The translations under genes were made by a program, and so were the position numbers. This document shows positions 8,588-17,762 of a stretch of DNA of 64,000 nucleotides, in pieces. Source of the stretch: Ignavibacteriota bacterium (GTDB taxonomy: Bacteria; Bacteroidota; Ignavibacteria; Ignavibacteriales; Ignavibacteriaceae); assembly GCA_013285405.1 (NCBI GenBank), contig CP053446.1, forward strand, positions 1,897,985 to 1,961,984, written 5' to 3'. Positions within the stretch are counted from its first letter, which is position 1, and each line of letters starts with the position of its first letter. The notes under the pieces were generated by a model. The model was not told the DNA's origin. It was given only the letters and a program-made list of their open reading frames with translations, and ran no database searches.

Positions 8588-10000
8588 ATGCTAAAACTTT
8601 ACAACACACTCACAAAGCAAGTTGAGGAATTCATTCCATTGAATCCACCGAATGTTGGAATGTACATTTGCGGACCAACCGTTTATGATTATTTCCATAT
8701 TGGGAATGCACGTACGTTTATTATGGCTGACATTATAAGAAGATATCTCGAGTATAAAGGTTATAATGTAAAATTCATTATGAACCTGACTGACATCGAT
8801 GATAAGATCATTAAAAAATCTATCGAGGAAAAAATCCCTGCAAGTGAAGTGGCAAAAAAATATTCAAATGCTTTTTTTGAGGATATAAAAAGGTTAAAGA
8901 TTAAACCGGCTACCTTCTATCCGAAAGCAACAGATAATATTGATGAAATATTAAGAATGATAAAAGCGTTGGTTGATAGCGATACAGCTTATAATGTTGA
9001 TGGAAATGTTTTTTACAACGTTTCATCATTTAAGAGTTACGGAAAATTAAGTGGTAAAATGATTGACGAGCTTGAAGCTGGTGCCAGAGTGGAAGTGATG
9101 GAAGAAAAACAGAATCCTCTCGATTTTGCATTGTGGAAAAAATCAAAAGAAGGCGAACCTTTCTGGCAAAGTGAATGGGGAAATGGTCGCCCTGGCTGGC
9201 ATATAGAATGTTCTGCAATGAGCTGCAAACATCTTGGTGAAACATTTGACATTCACGCCGGTGGAAACGATCTGATATTTCCTCATCACGAAAATGAAAT
9301 TGCACAGAGCGAAGCAGCAAACAAAAAAACTTTTGTTAAATACTGGATGCATTTTGGATTTCTGAATATAAATAAAGAAAAAATGTCAAAATCACTTGGC
9401 AACTTTTTCACCGCAAGAGAAGTGCTTGAAAAATACTCTGCTGAAGCAATCAGATTATTTTTTGCGCAGGCTCATTACAGGGGTCCTGTTGATTTTTCTT
9501 CTGAACTGCTTGATGCTTCCGAAAAGGGGTTAGAAAAATTTAAAAATCTTCAGATAGCAATTGACTCAGCATTGAAAAAAAATAAAACGGGCGGATTAAA
9601 TCCGGATTTTAATTTCAATGCTTTCGAAAAACGTTTTTCTGAAGCAATGGATGAGGATTTTAATTCACCACAGGCAGTTGCTGTCATTTTTGATTTTGTA
9701 AAAGAAGTAAACCGGGTTATAGCCGAGAAAGAAAATCTTTCAAATATTTTTTATCTTTCTGTAAAAGAATTTTTAGAAAAAACAGCTCAGGATGTATTAG
9801 GTATTATGTCATTTGAGGAAAGAGAATTAAAACAGGATTCGCAATTGGAAAATGAATTGATAAAGTTATTAATTGAAATTAGATTAAAAGCAAAACTTGA
9901 AAAAAACTTTCAGCTTGCTGATGAGATAAGAAAAAAATTAGAGTTGCTTGGAATTACTCTAAAGGATACAAAAGAAGGAACCGACTTTTTTAAGAAGTAA
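8588..10000 (+). CDS. cysS: Cysteinyl-tRNA synthetase
   Basis: Class I synthetase that attaches cysteine to tRNA-Cys. The 470 residues match the family length. The zinc-ligand Cys is in MYICGPTVYD (Cys28), the HIGH-type motif is HIGN at 37-40, and ECSAMSCKHLG and GGNDLIFPHHENE carry further zinc and substrate residues. KMSKS is at 265-269. The C-terminal DALR-like helical domain is present (DFNSPQAVAV, LADEIRKKLELLGI). It stands alone behind a terminator, with its own upstream region of about 100 nt. A response regulator follows after 35 nt. Confidence 0.97.
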   Translation: MLKLYNTLTKQVEEFIPLNPPNVGMYICGPTVYDYFHIGNARTFIMADIIRRYLEYKGYNVKFIMNLTDIDDKIIKKSIEEKIPASEVAKKYSNAFFEDIKRLKIKPATFYPKATDNIDEILRMIKALVDSDTAYNVDGNVFYNVSSFKSYGKLSGKMIDELEAGARVEVMEEKQNPLDFALWKKSKEGEPFWQSEWGNGRPGWHIECSAMSCKHLGETFDIHAGGNDLIFPHHENEIAQSEAANKKTFVKYWMHFGFLNINKEKMSKSLGNFFTAREVLEKYSAEAIRLFFAQAHYRGPVDFSSELLDASEKGLEKFKNLQIAIDSALKKNKTGGLNPDFNFNAFEKRFSEAMDEDFNSPQAVAVIFDFVKEVNRVIAEKENLSNIFYLSVKEFLEKTAQDVLGIMSFEERELKQDSQLENELIKLLIEIRLKAKLEKNFQLADEIRKKLELLGITLKDTKEGTDFFKK

Positions 10001-10035
10001 TTGTTACGCAATAATATCTACTGTAGGAGAACGTG

Positions 10036-10422
10036 ATGCAAAAAGAAAAAGGAGCGCAGGTGGCAGTACTCTGTATTGAGGACGATAGCGCAAATCGTGA
10101 AATTGTCAATATGTACTTAAAAGATCATTTTGATATTCATTCCGCATCTGATTCAACAGAAGCGCTTCAAAAAATCAAACAAAAAAAATTTGAAGTTATT
10201 TTACTTGACATTAATCTTTGCCAGGGTCTTAATGGATTTGAATTAGCGAAGCGATTAAGAAAAGATCAACTTTATGCTAATACTCCGATTATTGCTGTAA
10301 CTGCACATGCGTATCGGGAAGCAGAAATTCAAATAATGGATTGCGGCTGTTCAGATTTTATCTCAAAACCATTTACTAAAAAAGCGCTTATTGATAAAAT
10401 AAATAAAGCACTCAAACGGTGA
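10036..10422 (+). CDS. Single-domain (CheY-like) response regulator
   Basis: A 128-residue stand-alone receiver domain with no output domain. The acidic pocket is CIEDD (residues 13-17), the phospho-acceptor is Asp58 in VILLDINL, the switch Thr is in IIAVTAHA, and the conserved Lys is in FISKPF. The ATG at 10036 is chosen over the GTG one codon before it because it gives better spacing from the RBS taggaga. Proteins of this kind pass phosphate in a relay or act by binding a partner. No kinase is next to it on this strand, although a degenerate kinase-like gene lies 4 kb away on the other strand. The stop codon directly abuts that of the convergent FAD oxidase. Confidence 0.9.
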   Translation: MQKEKGAQVAVLCIEDDSANREIVNMYLKDHFDIHSASDSTEALQKIKQKKFEVILLDINLCQGLNGFELAKRLRKDQLYANTPIIAVTAHAYREAEIQIMDCGCSDFISKPFTKKALIDKINKALKR

Positions 10423-11898
10423 TTATTGATTATCAAATAAATTTCCTCTGCACAAAATCTGGTTTGGGTCAAGATTTAGTTTTATCCTGAACATTTGATT
10501 TATAACATCCGTTCCATACATCTCAGAAAGCAACGCCTTTTTATTTTTACCAACACCATGTTCAGCAGAAAATGTTCCTCCGGATTTGATAGCAGAGATA
10601 CACATCTTCTGGTATAGTGCTTTCGCTTTTTCAAATTCGTCGGAGTTTTTTGGTAGTATGTTTAAATGAATATGAGAATTTCCGAAGTGCCCATAAATAA
10701 CATAATCAAATCCTGTTGATTCAACATCCGATTTCAATTTATAATAAAACTTTTTTAGCTCATTATCAGGCACAGCGAAATCAGTCCCCAGCTTTTGCAA
10801 ATTTCTGGACGAAATAAAATCATTTACTTTTGCCGAGATTCTATGGCGGAACTCAACAAAATGCAATTTGTCTTTTTCATTCATTGCTATCCAGGAATTT
10901 TCCAGGTTTCCGGAATGTTTTTCTATCAGACTCATCCATTCTTCAGTGATTTTATCTTGGGAATGTTCGTCTGTTTCCTGTTCAAACCAAACGGCAGAAT
11001 TTGCCTCCACTGGAATATTCGGGTAATCTGCGCTTAAAAAATTCAGTGAGTTATTGTCAAAATATTCTAATGATAAAGCGTTAATACCAAAATCAGATTT
11101 GTTTTTTCTTGATTTGTATGATTCATCTCTTGCCTGTTCAACAAAGTTTAAACCATCTTCTTCAGAATTAAAAAAGATAACCGATGACAAAATCATTTCG
11201 GGTGCAGTAAGTAATTTTAATTTTATTTTAGTTATAACTCCAAGTGTTCCTTCAGAACCGATAAAGAGGTCAATTGCATCCATATCTTTCCTGCAGAAAT
11301 ATCCCGCATTATTTTTTGTGATGAGAATTTTTGCGGGAGGTATTCTTAAATTTATTTTTCTTCCGCTTGATAATGTTAATGATAAGTCATAATTATCAGC
11401 GAAGATATGACCTCTTTCAAGAATCAATTGATCACCGGTTGGCAGAATTATCTCAAGACCAAGCACAAAATTTCTTGTCGTTCCATATTTAAAAGTTTTT
11501 GAACCTGATGCATTAGTGGCGACAGTTCCACCAAGAAAACAGTTTAATTCTGTTGGATCTGGCGGATAATACAAATTCAACGGTTTAATAATTTGCAAAA
11601 AATCAGAAAGAAGAACTCCGGGTTCAACCACTGCATATTTTTTTTCTTCATTGATCTCAAGAATATCATTCAGCTTTTCTGTTGAAAGAACAATCCCTCC
11701 ATCAGGAACACAACCACCGGACAATCCGGTTCGATTTCCACAGACAGTAACCTTAATTTTATCGTCATTTGCTTTTTTCAAAATCGTCACAACGTCGTCA
11801 GAACTTTCAGGATAAACAACTGCTTCACAAAAGCCTTTTGTATTTGATGCGTCTTTAAGATAGTCCTGTATTTCGTTTTGTTCTGTTTTTGTAATCAT
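10423..11898 (-). CDS. GlcD-like FAD-binding oxidase (glycolate/D-lactate dehydrogenase family)
   Basis: FAD-linked 2-hydroxyacid dehydrogenase, 491 residues. The N-terminal FAD_binding_4 (PCMH) fold shows VTVCGNRTGLSGG, PPDPTELNCFLGGTVATNASG and GSEGTLGVITKI. The C-terminal FAD-oxidase domain has GHFGNSHIHLNILP and GGTFSAEHGVGKNK. The His residues in these motifs belong to the metal/substrate site of the family. Likely electron acceptors are quinones or an electron-transfer flavoprotein. The exact 2-hydroxyacid cannot be told. The start overlaps the upstream glycosyltransferase stop by 4 nt (ATGA), so it is the last gene of a minus-strand operon. No GlcE or GlcF subunit genes are adjacent. 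Confidence 0.87.
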   Translation of the reverse strand: MITKTEQNEIQDYLKDASNTKGFCEAVVYPESSDDVVTILKKANDDKIKVTVCGNRTGLSGGCVPDGGIVLSTEKLNDILEINEEKKYAVVEPGVLLSDFLQIIKPLNLYYPPDPTELNCFLGGTVATNASGSKTFKYGTTRNFVLGLEIILPTGDQLILERGHIFADNYDLSLTLSSGRKINLRIPPAKILITKNNAGYFCRKDMDAIDLFIGSEGTLGVITKIKLKLLTAPEMILSSVIFFNSEEDGLNFVEQARDESYKSRKNKSDFGINALSLEYFDNNSLNFLSADYPNIPVEANSAVWFEQETDEHSQDKITEEWMSLIEKHSGNLENSWIAMNEKDKLHFVEFRHRISAKVNDFISSRNLQKLGTDFAVPDNELKKFYYKLKSDVESTGFDYVIYGHFGNSHIHLNILPKNSDEFEKAKALYQKMCISAIKSGGTFSAEHGVGKNKKALLSEMYGTDVINQMFRIKLNLDPNQILCRGNLFDNQ

Positions 11899-13250
11899 TG
11901 ATTCAGGTTTTCGTAAAGTGAAAACTCAACTGAACGGATTTCAGTTAATAATTTACCGAGATATTTATCAGAAATAATATTCCCATTTTCCAAATCTAAT
12001 TTATAATTATGCTCTAAAATCCTAAATAATTTTTTAACTCCCGGAGAAATCTCCATCATCGGGAAAGCTTTATCACGCAGGTAGTGTGCTAGTTTAAGTG
12101 TTTCGAAAGCGTCAAATAAATTTTTCCTCTGATAATTCAATTGTTTAGTTGATTTGCTGTTTTCAAGAATATTTGTCCAGTCTCGAATAAAATTTCTATT
12201 AGTTAGAAAATTGAATAGTTCAGGATGAATCTTTTTAGTTTCCGAAATTAATGACTCAATATTTAAAGATAAATCCGAGTAGAATAATTCAAGCCAATTT
12301 TTAAGAATTAAATATATGTCCGGATCATAGACTTGAATATTTTTTTCCCCTGATGAAATCTCCATCATAGTTCTGCCAGTACCAAAAGGAACCCGCCAGG
12401 ATTCTCTTGCAGAAGGTCTGACTCTTGTAGTAAGAATCCGTTCAACACGGAAATGCTTTGCAAGCTTTTGCTGGAAATAAAAGTCCTCGGCAGCTTTTTT
12501 AGTATTCATTCCGCCAGCAGTAATATAAGCTTTGTGATCACATATTAGAGTTGAACCAACTGTATGAAAAGCAAAAGGTGATTTAGCGAAAAGAAGTCCG
12601 GTCACATAATGCCTCAAAAAAATTTCGTAGGCAATTATTCCTGAACTGTTAATTTTACTTTCAGAAAAGTTATGTTCGAACTCAATATTTGCAACGGAAG
12701 TAGAATTCACAGTGAAATAATTAATTATTTCACTGATATAATTTGTGTCAACAATGCAATCGGCATCAAGCGAGATAATTATTTTTTTACCGGGGATAGA
12801 GTAATCAAAAGTTGTTAACGCTAAATCCATTCCGACTTTTCGAGCAAAACCAACGCCGCTTAACTTCTCGTTAAACTCACAACCTTCCGAACAAGCGTCA
12901 ATTAATCCAATCCTTAAACCGGATTTTATAATTTCACTTTGTAAGTGATTAGAAGAATCGCCGGTATTTAGCTGTCTTAAAAACTTAATTGTATTCTGAT
13001 TATTAAGTTTTACATCAATGTCAGATGTAACTGAGTTATTGATTACAAAAATCAGCAGAGTTTTCTTAAGAGAGTCCGTATCATTTTTTGAAAGTGATTG
13101 AATAAGAGTTTTGAGATTCTCAAATTCACAAATTGCAGGAACAACTATCGCAGCCTCTATTCCGGAAACAGAATCCCATTCAAGCTGCCAATCCCGGTAG
13201 GATTTTTTTTCGAGGTAATTGAAAACATCATTTGGCAAAACTTTATTCAT
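11895..13250 (-). CDS. Glycosyltransferase family 2-like protein
   Basis: A GT-A fold transferase of about 451 residues. The N-terminus has AAIVVPAICEFENL (family-2 style start of the Rossmann-like fold), and the metal-binding DxD-type motif is in IISLDADCIVDT. A later AGGMNTKKAAEDFYF resembles the GGxxxxxxED acceptor-side motif. The ATG at 13250 overlaps miaA by 8 nt and fits coupled translation; the frame extends to 13271 with less support. No membrane segments are obvious, so it is likely soluble or peripheral. Donor and acceptor are unknown. The C-terminal 120 residues are not recognisable. Being between miaA and an FAD oxidase says little about its pathway. Confidence 0.78.
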   Translation of the reverse strand: MNKVLPNDVFNYLEKKSYRDWQLEWDSVSGIEAAIVVPAICEFENLKTLIQSLSKNDTDSLKKTLLIFVINNSVTSDIDVKLNNQNTIKFLRQLNTGDSSNHLQSEIIKSGLRIGLIDACSEGCEFNEKLSGVGFARKVGMDLALTTFDYSIPGKKIIISLDADCIVDTNYISEIINYFTVNSTSVANIEFEHNFSESKINSSGIIAYEIFLRHYVTGLLFAKSPFAFHTVGSTLICDHKAYITAGGMNTKKAAEDFYFQQKLAKHFRVERILTTRVRPSARESWRVPFGTGRTMMEISSGEKNIQVYDPDIYLILKNWLELFYSDLSLNIESLISETKKIHPELFNFLTNRNFIRDWTNILENSKSTKQLNYQRKNLFDAFETLKLAHYLRDKAFPMMEISPGVKKLFRILEHNYKLDLENGNIISDKYLGKLLTEIRSVEFSLYENLNQ

Positions 13251-14139
13251 CGAACAATTTAGAGAGAACAAATTTTTTTATTTCATCGTAATGCTCAGGA
13301 TGAAACCAGTTAATTTCTACACCTTCACGTTCCATTTTTCTGAACCACGTCATTTGTTTCTTGGCAAAAGTATGTATTGCGCTGTTTAGTTTCTGGTACA
13401 TGTCATTATAGCTGAGTTTCCCGGAAACATGCTGCGAAATAAATCTGTACTCCAGACCAAAATAGTTTAGTTTATCCGGAGTGATTCCTTTTTGAAGAAG
13501 AGATTCAACTTCTTCAATCATTCCTCCTGATAGTCTGGATTTTAAACGTTCAGTTATCCGGCTTTTTATTTCTTCGCGATTCAATTTGATTCCAATGTTC
13601 AATGAGTTCAAACTAATTTTTCTCTCATTTGCGTTTTCTCCTGAATGTCCGATTATAATAGCTTTTACAAGCCGTTCTCTTGAATTCAGATCTGTAACAT
13701 TGTGCAGCCTTGGATTTAACATTCTTAATAATTCCCTTAGTTCAGACAAAGTTAACTTTTCTAAATTATCCGATTCGAAATCAGTTAGTTCGGGAAAACT
13801 GTATGATTGAATTACTGCTGATAAATATAATCCGGTTCCACCCACCAATATTGGTATCTTATTATTATTTCTGATTGCATCGTATGCAGCAGTAAAATCT
13901 TTTAAGAAACGAAAAACATTATATTCATCGGCTGGTTCGGCAATATCAATTAAATGATAATCCACATTATTTTTTTTGAACTCGATCAGATCTTTTCCTG
14001 TACCAATATTCATATCCCGGTACACCTGACGTGAGTCCGCCGAAATAATTTCTCCATTTATACTGGCAGCAAGTTTTGCTGCTATACTGGTTTTACCAGA
14101 TGCGGTTGGACCTAAAATACAGACTAAATCGAAAGGCAT
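13243..14139 (-). CDS. miaA: tRNA dimethylallyltransferase
   Basis: Transfers a dimethylallyl group to A37 of tRNAs that read UNN codons. The 298 residues match the family. The P-loop is GPTASGKTS near the N-terminus, followed by the signature ISADSRQVYRDMNIGTGK, the VGGTGLYLSAV substrate loop, and the C-terminal FAKKQMTWFRK tRNA-binding segment. It is encoded 36 nt downstream of the kinase-like gene and overlaps the following glycosyltransferase, so it sits mid-operon on the minus strand. Confidence 0.96.
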   Translation of the reverse strand: MPFDLVCILGPTASGKTSIAAKLAASINGEIISADSRQVYRDMNIGTGKDLIEFKKNNVDYHLIDIAEPADEYNVFRFLKDFTAAYDAIRNNNKIPILVGGTGLYLSAVIQSYSFPELTDFESDNLEKLTLSELRELLRMLNPRLHNVTDLNSRERLVKAIIIGHSGENANERKISLNSLNIGIKLNREEIKSRITERLKSRLSGGMIEEVESLLQKGITPDKLNYFGLEYRFISQHVSGKLSYNDMYQKLNSAIHTFAKKQMTWFRKMEREGVEINWFHPEHYDEIKKFVLSKLFDE

Positions 14140-14175
14140 AAAATTGATAATTCACAGGGAAATAATTTCAATCGC

Positions 14176-16155
14176 TCAATTAGCAACTGGAATCAGTACT
14201 CGGAAAGTTGATCCAACTCCCTTAATGCTTTCAACTTCAATATTTCCTGAATGTGCATTAATAATTTTTTTAGCAAGAAGCAGATGAACATCATCGTCTT
14301 TTATTTTTTCTTTGTAGTAAAAGTAATCCAGTATTTCACCGTCAGGAAACACGATAATACCTTTACCTTCATTTTGGATTGACAATAAAATTTTATCTGC
14401 AGAGAGTTCAGTGCTGAAGTAAATTTTCCCGGCATCTCGGCAATCGGCGACGCAAGCCTTTATTAACTGAAAAATTGCTGTATAAAGTTTAGCACGATCA
14501 ATTTCTACAACAGCACCATCACCGATTTTTTTAAAAAGTTTAACTTCCTGAGTTTCACAATATTCAGAGAGCAGTTCAAGAACATCATCAATGAATTCGT
14601 TAAAATGAACTTTGCTGGTTTCGAGGGAAATTTCGTCCAATAAAACTTTCAACATACTATCGGTAAGATCAATAACCGAAGCTGCTTGTTTTTGAAGCAT
14701 CCTGACAATATCATCAGTATCAGGCGGAAGATTTTTTGAACTTAAAATTTTTGTGTAGCTATCGATAATTTCTACCGGGATATGTATCTCCTTAGTGATA
14801 ACATCTCTCAGCTTTTTTCCTGAATTTAATTTTTCTTTATTCAGTAATGATTCCAGGGTTTTTGTACGGCTGATAGCCGTTTCAAGCTGTTTGCTTATCA
14901 TAGTCAAATAGGAGACTTCATCATCAGTATATTTTTTGTTGTCTCTTGCAGCCTGAATAACTGCAACAGTTTCACCAACATCACTTAAAACAGGGAAGTA
15001 GAGAATTCTTTTCATTCTTGCCGGGCCCGGGTAATCAATCTTTGAATTGAATCTGCTGTCTTCAGAAGGTCTGTCAAAATTAATTGGAGATTTCCGAAGT
15101 GCACAAGCACCTGTTAACCCATCTGTTATCTCAAAATACTCAGTTTTACTTTTTCCTTCCTGAGTAATAATCCGGTGCATTGATGATTTTTTCTCCTCAA
15201 CAAAAATCAGATCAGCACTTTCTGAACTCAAAAGATCCCGAATTGATCGCTTGGAGTTCTTTATTAAGTCGATAATATTAATTCCACTGAAAATTCTATT
15301 TAGAGCAAGAAATATTTTTCTTACTATCTCTCTGTTAATGCCAGATTCTACCGGTAGTGTTTTTACCTCATCATTTGATTTGAAAGTAAAAGTCCTGTTC
15401 TCAGTTTCTTTCAAATCTGAATTGCTTGTTTGCTCGTCAATTTCGGGAACAACTTCTTCATTCTCAGTGGTAAATGAATCGGAAATATCTGAATCATCCT
15501 GAATTGCTAATTCGCTCAGTTCCTCCAATGCCTGTTCAAGTTCAAGGTTATCTTCAATGGTAAATTCATCTTCCTGCTCAATTGATTTTTCCATTAGATC
15601 CAGGTCAGGCAGTAGTTGCTGAGTTTGTACTGGTGGTGGTTCTTTCTCAGATTTTTTTTCTTCATCCGATTTATTTCCATTTGCGAAAGCTTTAAAACTT
15701 ATTGGTTTATCTCTTTCGGCAATATTAAACTTTCTTTCAGCATCCAGAGAAGGTTCCGGCAGTTTAAATTCTCCAAACTTTCTGAAATTATCTTCAACAG
15801 ATGGGCTCTTTTTGAAGATACTATACAGTATGGGTTTTTCAATCTTATAGTATAATAATCGGGTGAAAGCCATTGCTGTTGAGATGCGCTTTGTGTCATC
15901 ATTAATCTCTTTTTCACCAAAGAAATCATTTAATATTTTATTTGAGATGTAACTGTGAGATGGAAATTTAACTCTTGCTTCACCTTTGACAATCAGATAG
16001 AGTGAGTTACTCTGATCACCGGTTCTGTAAATAATTTCACCTTCCCGTGCTTCTTTTAATTCTTTCTGATCAAAAAAGGTATTTAGTACGGATTCCTTTA
16101 CACCTGTAAAAAGTTTGTTAGTTCGGATATCCCGTGTTGTCCTGGTAATTGGCAT
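14176..16155 (-). CDS. cNMP-binding/GAF protein with degenerate histidine-kinase module
   Basis: A 659-residue soluble multi-domain protein. Residues about 14-110 form a cyclic-nucleotide-binding-type domain (REGEIIYRTGDQSNSLYLIVKGEARVKF, quoted in part: REGEIIYRTGDQ). A low-complexity acidic linker runs to about 270. A GAF-like domain follows (about 300-430, ADLIFVEEKKSSMHRI), then a DHp/HATPase module to the end (HSGNIEVESIKGVGSTFRV). The H-box reads TKEIHIPVEII, so the usual phospho-acceptor His is Lys. The N-box Asn is missing (LIKACVADC) and the G1 box is NEGKGI. It is therefore probably a pseudokinase or sensor scaffold. It is the first gene of the operon with miaA. Confidence 0.75.
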   Translation of the reverse strand: MPITRTTRDIRTNKLFTGVKESVLNTFFDQKELKEAREGEIIYRTGDQSNSLYLIVKGEARVKFPSHSYISNKILNDFFGEKEINDDTKRISTAMAFTRLLYYKIEKPILYSIFKKSPSVEDNFRKFGEFKLPEPSLDAERKFNIAERDKPISFKAFANGNKSDEEKKSEKEPPPVQTQQLLPDLDLMEKSIEQEDEFTIEDNLELEQALEELSELAIQDDSDISDSFTTENEEVVPEIDEQTSNSDLKETENRTFTFKSNDEVKTLPVESGINREIVRKIFLALNRIFSGINIIDLIKNSKRSIRDLLSSESADLIFVEEKKSSMHRIITQEGKSKTEYFEITDGLTGACALRKSPINFDRPSEDSRFNSKIDYPGPARMKRILYFPVLSDVGETVAVIQAARDNKKYTDDEVSYLTMISKQLETAISRTKTLESLLNKEKLNSGKKLRDVITKEIHIPVEIIDSYTKILSSKNLPPDTDDIVRMLQKQAASVIDLTDSMLKVLLDEISLETSKVHFNEFIDDVLELLSEYCETQEVKLFKKIGDGAVVEIDRAKLYTAIFQLIKACVADCRDAGKIYFSTELSADKILLSIQNEGKGIIVFPDGEILDYFYYKEKIKDDDVHLLLAKKIINAHSGNIEVESIKGVGSTFRVLIPVAN

Positions 16156-16312
16156 ATTTTAAAAAGTGAATATCAATTTTTTAATTAGAGATAAAATTAG
16201 TTATCCTGCTATAAATGTGCAATGATTTAAGATTACATTGACACCTAAGCTGAGTTTAATATCCATAATTTCATTAGTTTTGAATCCTAAATTACTCAAA
16301 AACATCATACAA

Positions 16313-16873
16313 ATGGACGAAAAAAAACTCATTGAAAATGCACAAGCCGGCGATAAACAAGCAATGGCAGAGTTGATAAAAAAGTATGAACAGACTATTT
16401 ATAATTTTGCCTTCAAGATTTGCCGGAATAAAGATTATGCGGAACAGATAATGCAGGAAACTTTTTACAGTATGGTTAAATCGCTTCATCAGTTTGATCA
16501 TAACTCAAAGCTTTCAACATGGCTTTACCGTATTGTTGCTAACCACTGCCTTATGATGGCACGGAAAGCAAAAAGTCGTCAGTTTGTTTCTCTCGATGAT
16601 GAGGAAAATTTATTCGAAGACAAATATGCTGCTGATTGGAGCTCGATTCCATATAAGGATACTGAGAATAAAGAATTAAAAAAAATTCTTGATACAGCAA
16701 TACAGAATTTATCACCTGACTATCGGCTTGTATTTTTACTTCGAGATGTTGAAGGACTCTCCACTGAAGAGACAGCAAAAGTTACTGAGCTATCTATAGC
16801 GGCAGTCAAATCCAGGCTTCACAGAGCGAGAGCATTTTTAAGAAAGGAAATTAACGAGGCATTCAGCAGATGA
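16313..16873 (+). CDS. ECF-type RNA polymerase sigma factor
   Basis: An alternative sigma factor of the extracytoplasmic-function class, 186 residues. Region 2 contains YNFAFKICRNKDYAEQIMQE and FDHNSKLSTWLYRIVANHC; region 4 has LPPDY-like LSPDYRLVFLLRDVEGLSTEE and an HTH (IAAVKSRLHRARAFLRKEI). The ATG at 16313 is preferred over an upstream TTG because it gives standard length and begins with MDEKKLIENAQAGD, typical for the family. The following zinc-finger gene overlaps the stop by 4 nt, the usual sigma/anti-sigma arrangement, so activity is likely controlled by that partner. Confidence 0.92.
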   Translation: MDEKKLIENAQAGDKQAMAELIKKYEQTIYNFAFKICRNKDYAEQIMQETFYSMVKSLHQFDHNSKLSTWLYRIVANHCLMMARKAKSRQFVSLDDEENLFEDKYAADWSSIPYKDTENKELKKILDTAIQNLSPDYRLVFLLRDVEGLSTEETAKVTELSIAAVKSRLHRARAFLRKEINEAFSR

Positions 16874-17106
16874 AAAAAACAAAAATAACTTGTAAAGAGG
16901 TAATGAAACACGTTTGCGAAAGTTTGGGTGAAAACCTGAATGACGAAAAATGTGCTGAAGTTAAAAATCATCTTGAGAATTGTCCAAATTGCAAAGAATA
17001 TTTTAAATCTGTTGAAATTACAATTGAATGTTATAGAAAATATAATGTTCAGTTGCCTGAAGAAGCTCACGGTCGTTTAATGAAAATGCTTGGCCTGGAG
17101 GAATAA
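16870..17106 (+). CDS. Small zf-HC2-type putative anti-sigma factor
   Basis: A 78-residue protein with a zinc-binding anti-sigma motif, HLENCPNC (H-x3-C-x2-C), preceded by further Cys residues (ITCKEVMKHVC, EKC). It overlaps the sigma gene by ATGA, so the two are made together. Unlike most anti-sigma factors it has no membrane segment, suggesting a cytoplasmic regulator that may sense redox state or zinc (inference). Confidence 0.8.
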   Translation: MKKTKITCKEVMKHVCESLGENLNDEKCAEVKNHLENCPNCKEYFKSVEITIECYRKYNVQLPEEAHGRLMKMLGLEE

Positions 17107-17109
17107 CTA

Positions 17110-17352
17110 ATGCCTGTTTTTGAATACAAATGTTCAGTCTGTGAAAATAAATTCGAATACTTTCATAAATCTGCAACTATACAAGCAGAAGTTTGTTGTC
17201 CTATTTGCAATTCAAATAAAAACCAAAAACTGTTTTCATCATTCAACTCAAGTATGAAGAACGAATCAAAATTTTCATCAGCAGATTGTACTAATGGAAA
17301 CTGCAGTCTTCCCGCTGTAAATTGTTCATCGGGTATGTGTAATTTAAATTAA
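17110..17352 (+). CDS. FmdB-family zinc-ribbon protein
   Basis: An 80-residue protein starting MPVFEYKCSVCENKFEY, the signature of the FmdB/CxxC_CXXC_SSSS putative regulatory family, with a second pair CCPIC. The C-terminal half is Ser/Asn/Cys-rich (DCTNGNCSLPAVNC). The family's molecular role is unproven. It starts 3 nt after the anti-sigma gene and is probably co-transcribed. Confidence 0.85.
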   Translation: MPVFEYKCSVCENKFEYFHKSATIQAEVCCPICNSNKNQKLFSSFNSSMKNESKFSSADCTNGNCSLPAVNCSSGMCNLN

Positions 17353-17762
17353 TTCTTCTTCCTGTGCTGATGATTTTGTGATATTGCACACTCAGCGAAT
17401 TCTAAACAGTAGGCATCGTTTGCTGATCGTTAAAAATCGTGTTAATATTGCATATAATTTATCAGTTTTTATTAACTATCAGATTGTAATCAAACATAAA
17501 CGAAACTTGGTGTAATATTCGATAATTCTTTACTGCTTCCTCATAACAAATTTTCTTTTGATCAACATATTCTGCTGACAATCTGTTTTCACTTATTGAG
17601 TAGTCACCTCAGAATCATACAGCAGTGAAGAATGAATATACCCCCGCTAAGTTTGACTTGTTGTAAGTATGATTACTTACTTCTCGTAAAGATTATAAAC
17701 TGACAAATATAAAATAACCGAATTTTTTTCAGCTTTGTATGAATGTTAAACAGGAGCATCTT
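17353..17762. other. Intergenic leader of the TonB-receptor operon
   Basis: About 410 nt without a credible gene. It must hold the promoter of the outer-membrane operon. The only clear structure is the palindrome at 17663-17680 (listed separately). An RBS (aggag) lies about 10 nt upstream of the ATG at 17763. Confidence 0.5.
17663..17680. promoter_or_regulatory. Perfect 7-bp inverted repeat upstream of the TonB-receptor operon
   Basis: GTAAGTA - TGAT - TACTTAC, seen directly, 82 nt before the start codon. It could be an operator for a dimeric repressor or a small RNA hairpin. No T run follows, so it is not a standard terminator. Confidence 0.5.

Noticed and set aside
10036-16155. A conventional two-component system formed by the response regulator and the kinase-like gene
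   Set aside because: They are 4 kb apart on opposite strands, and the kinase-like protein lacks its phospho-acceptor His.
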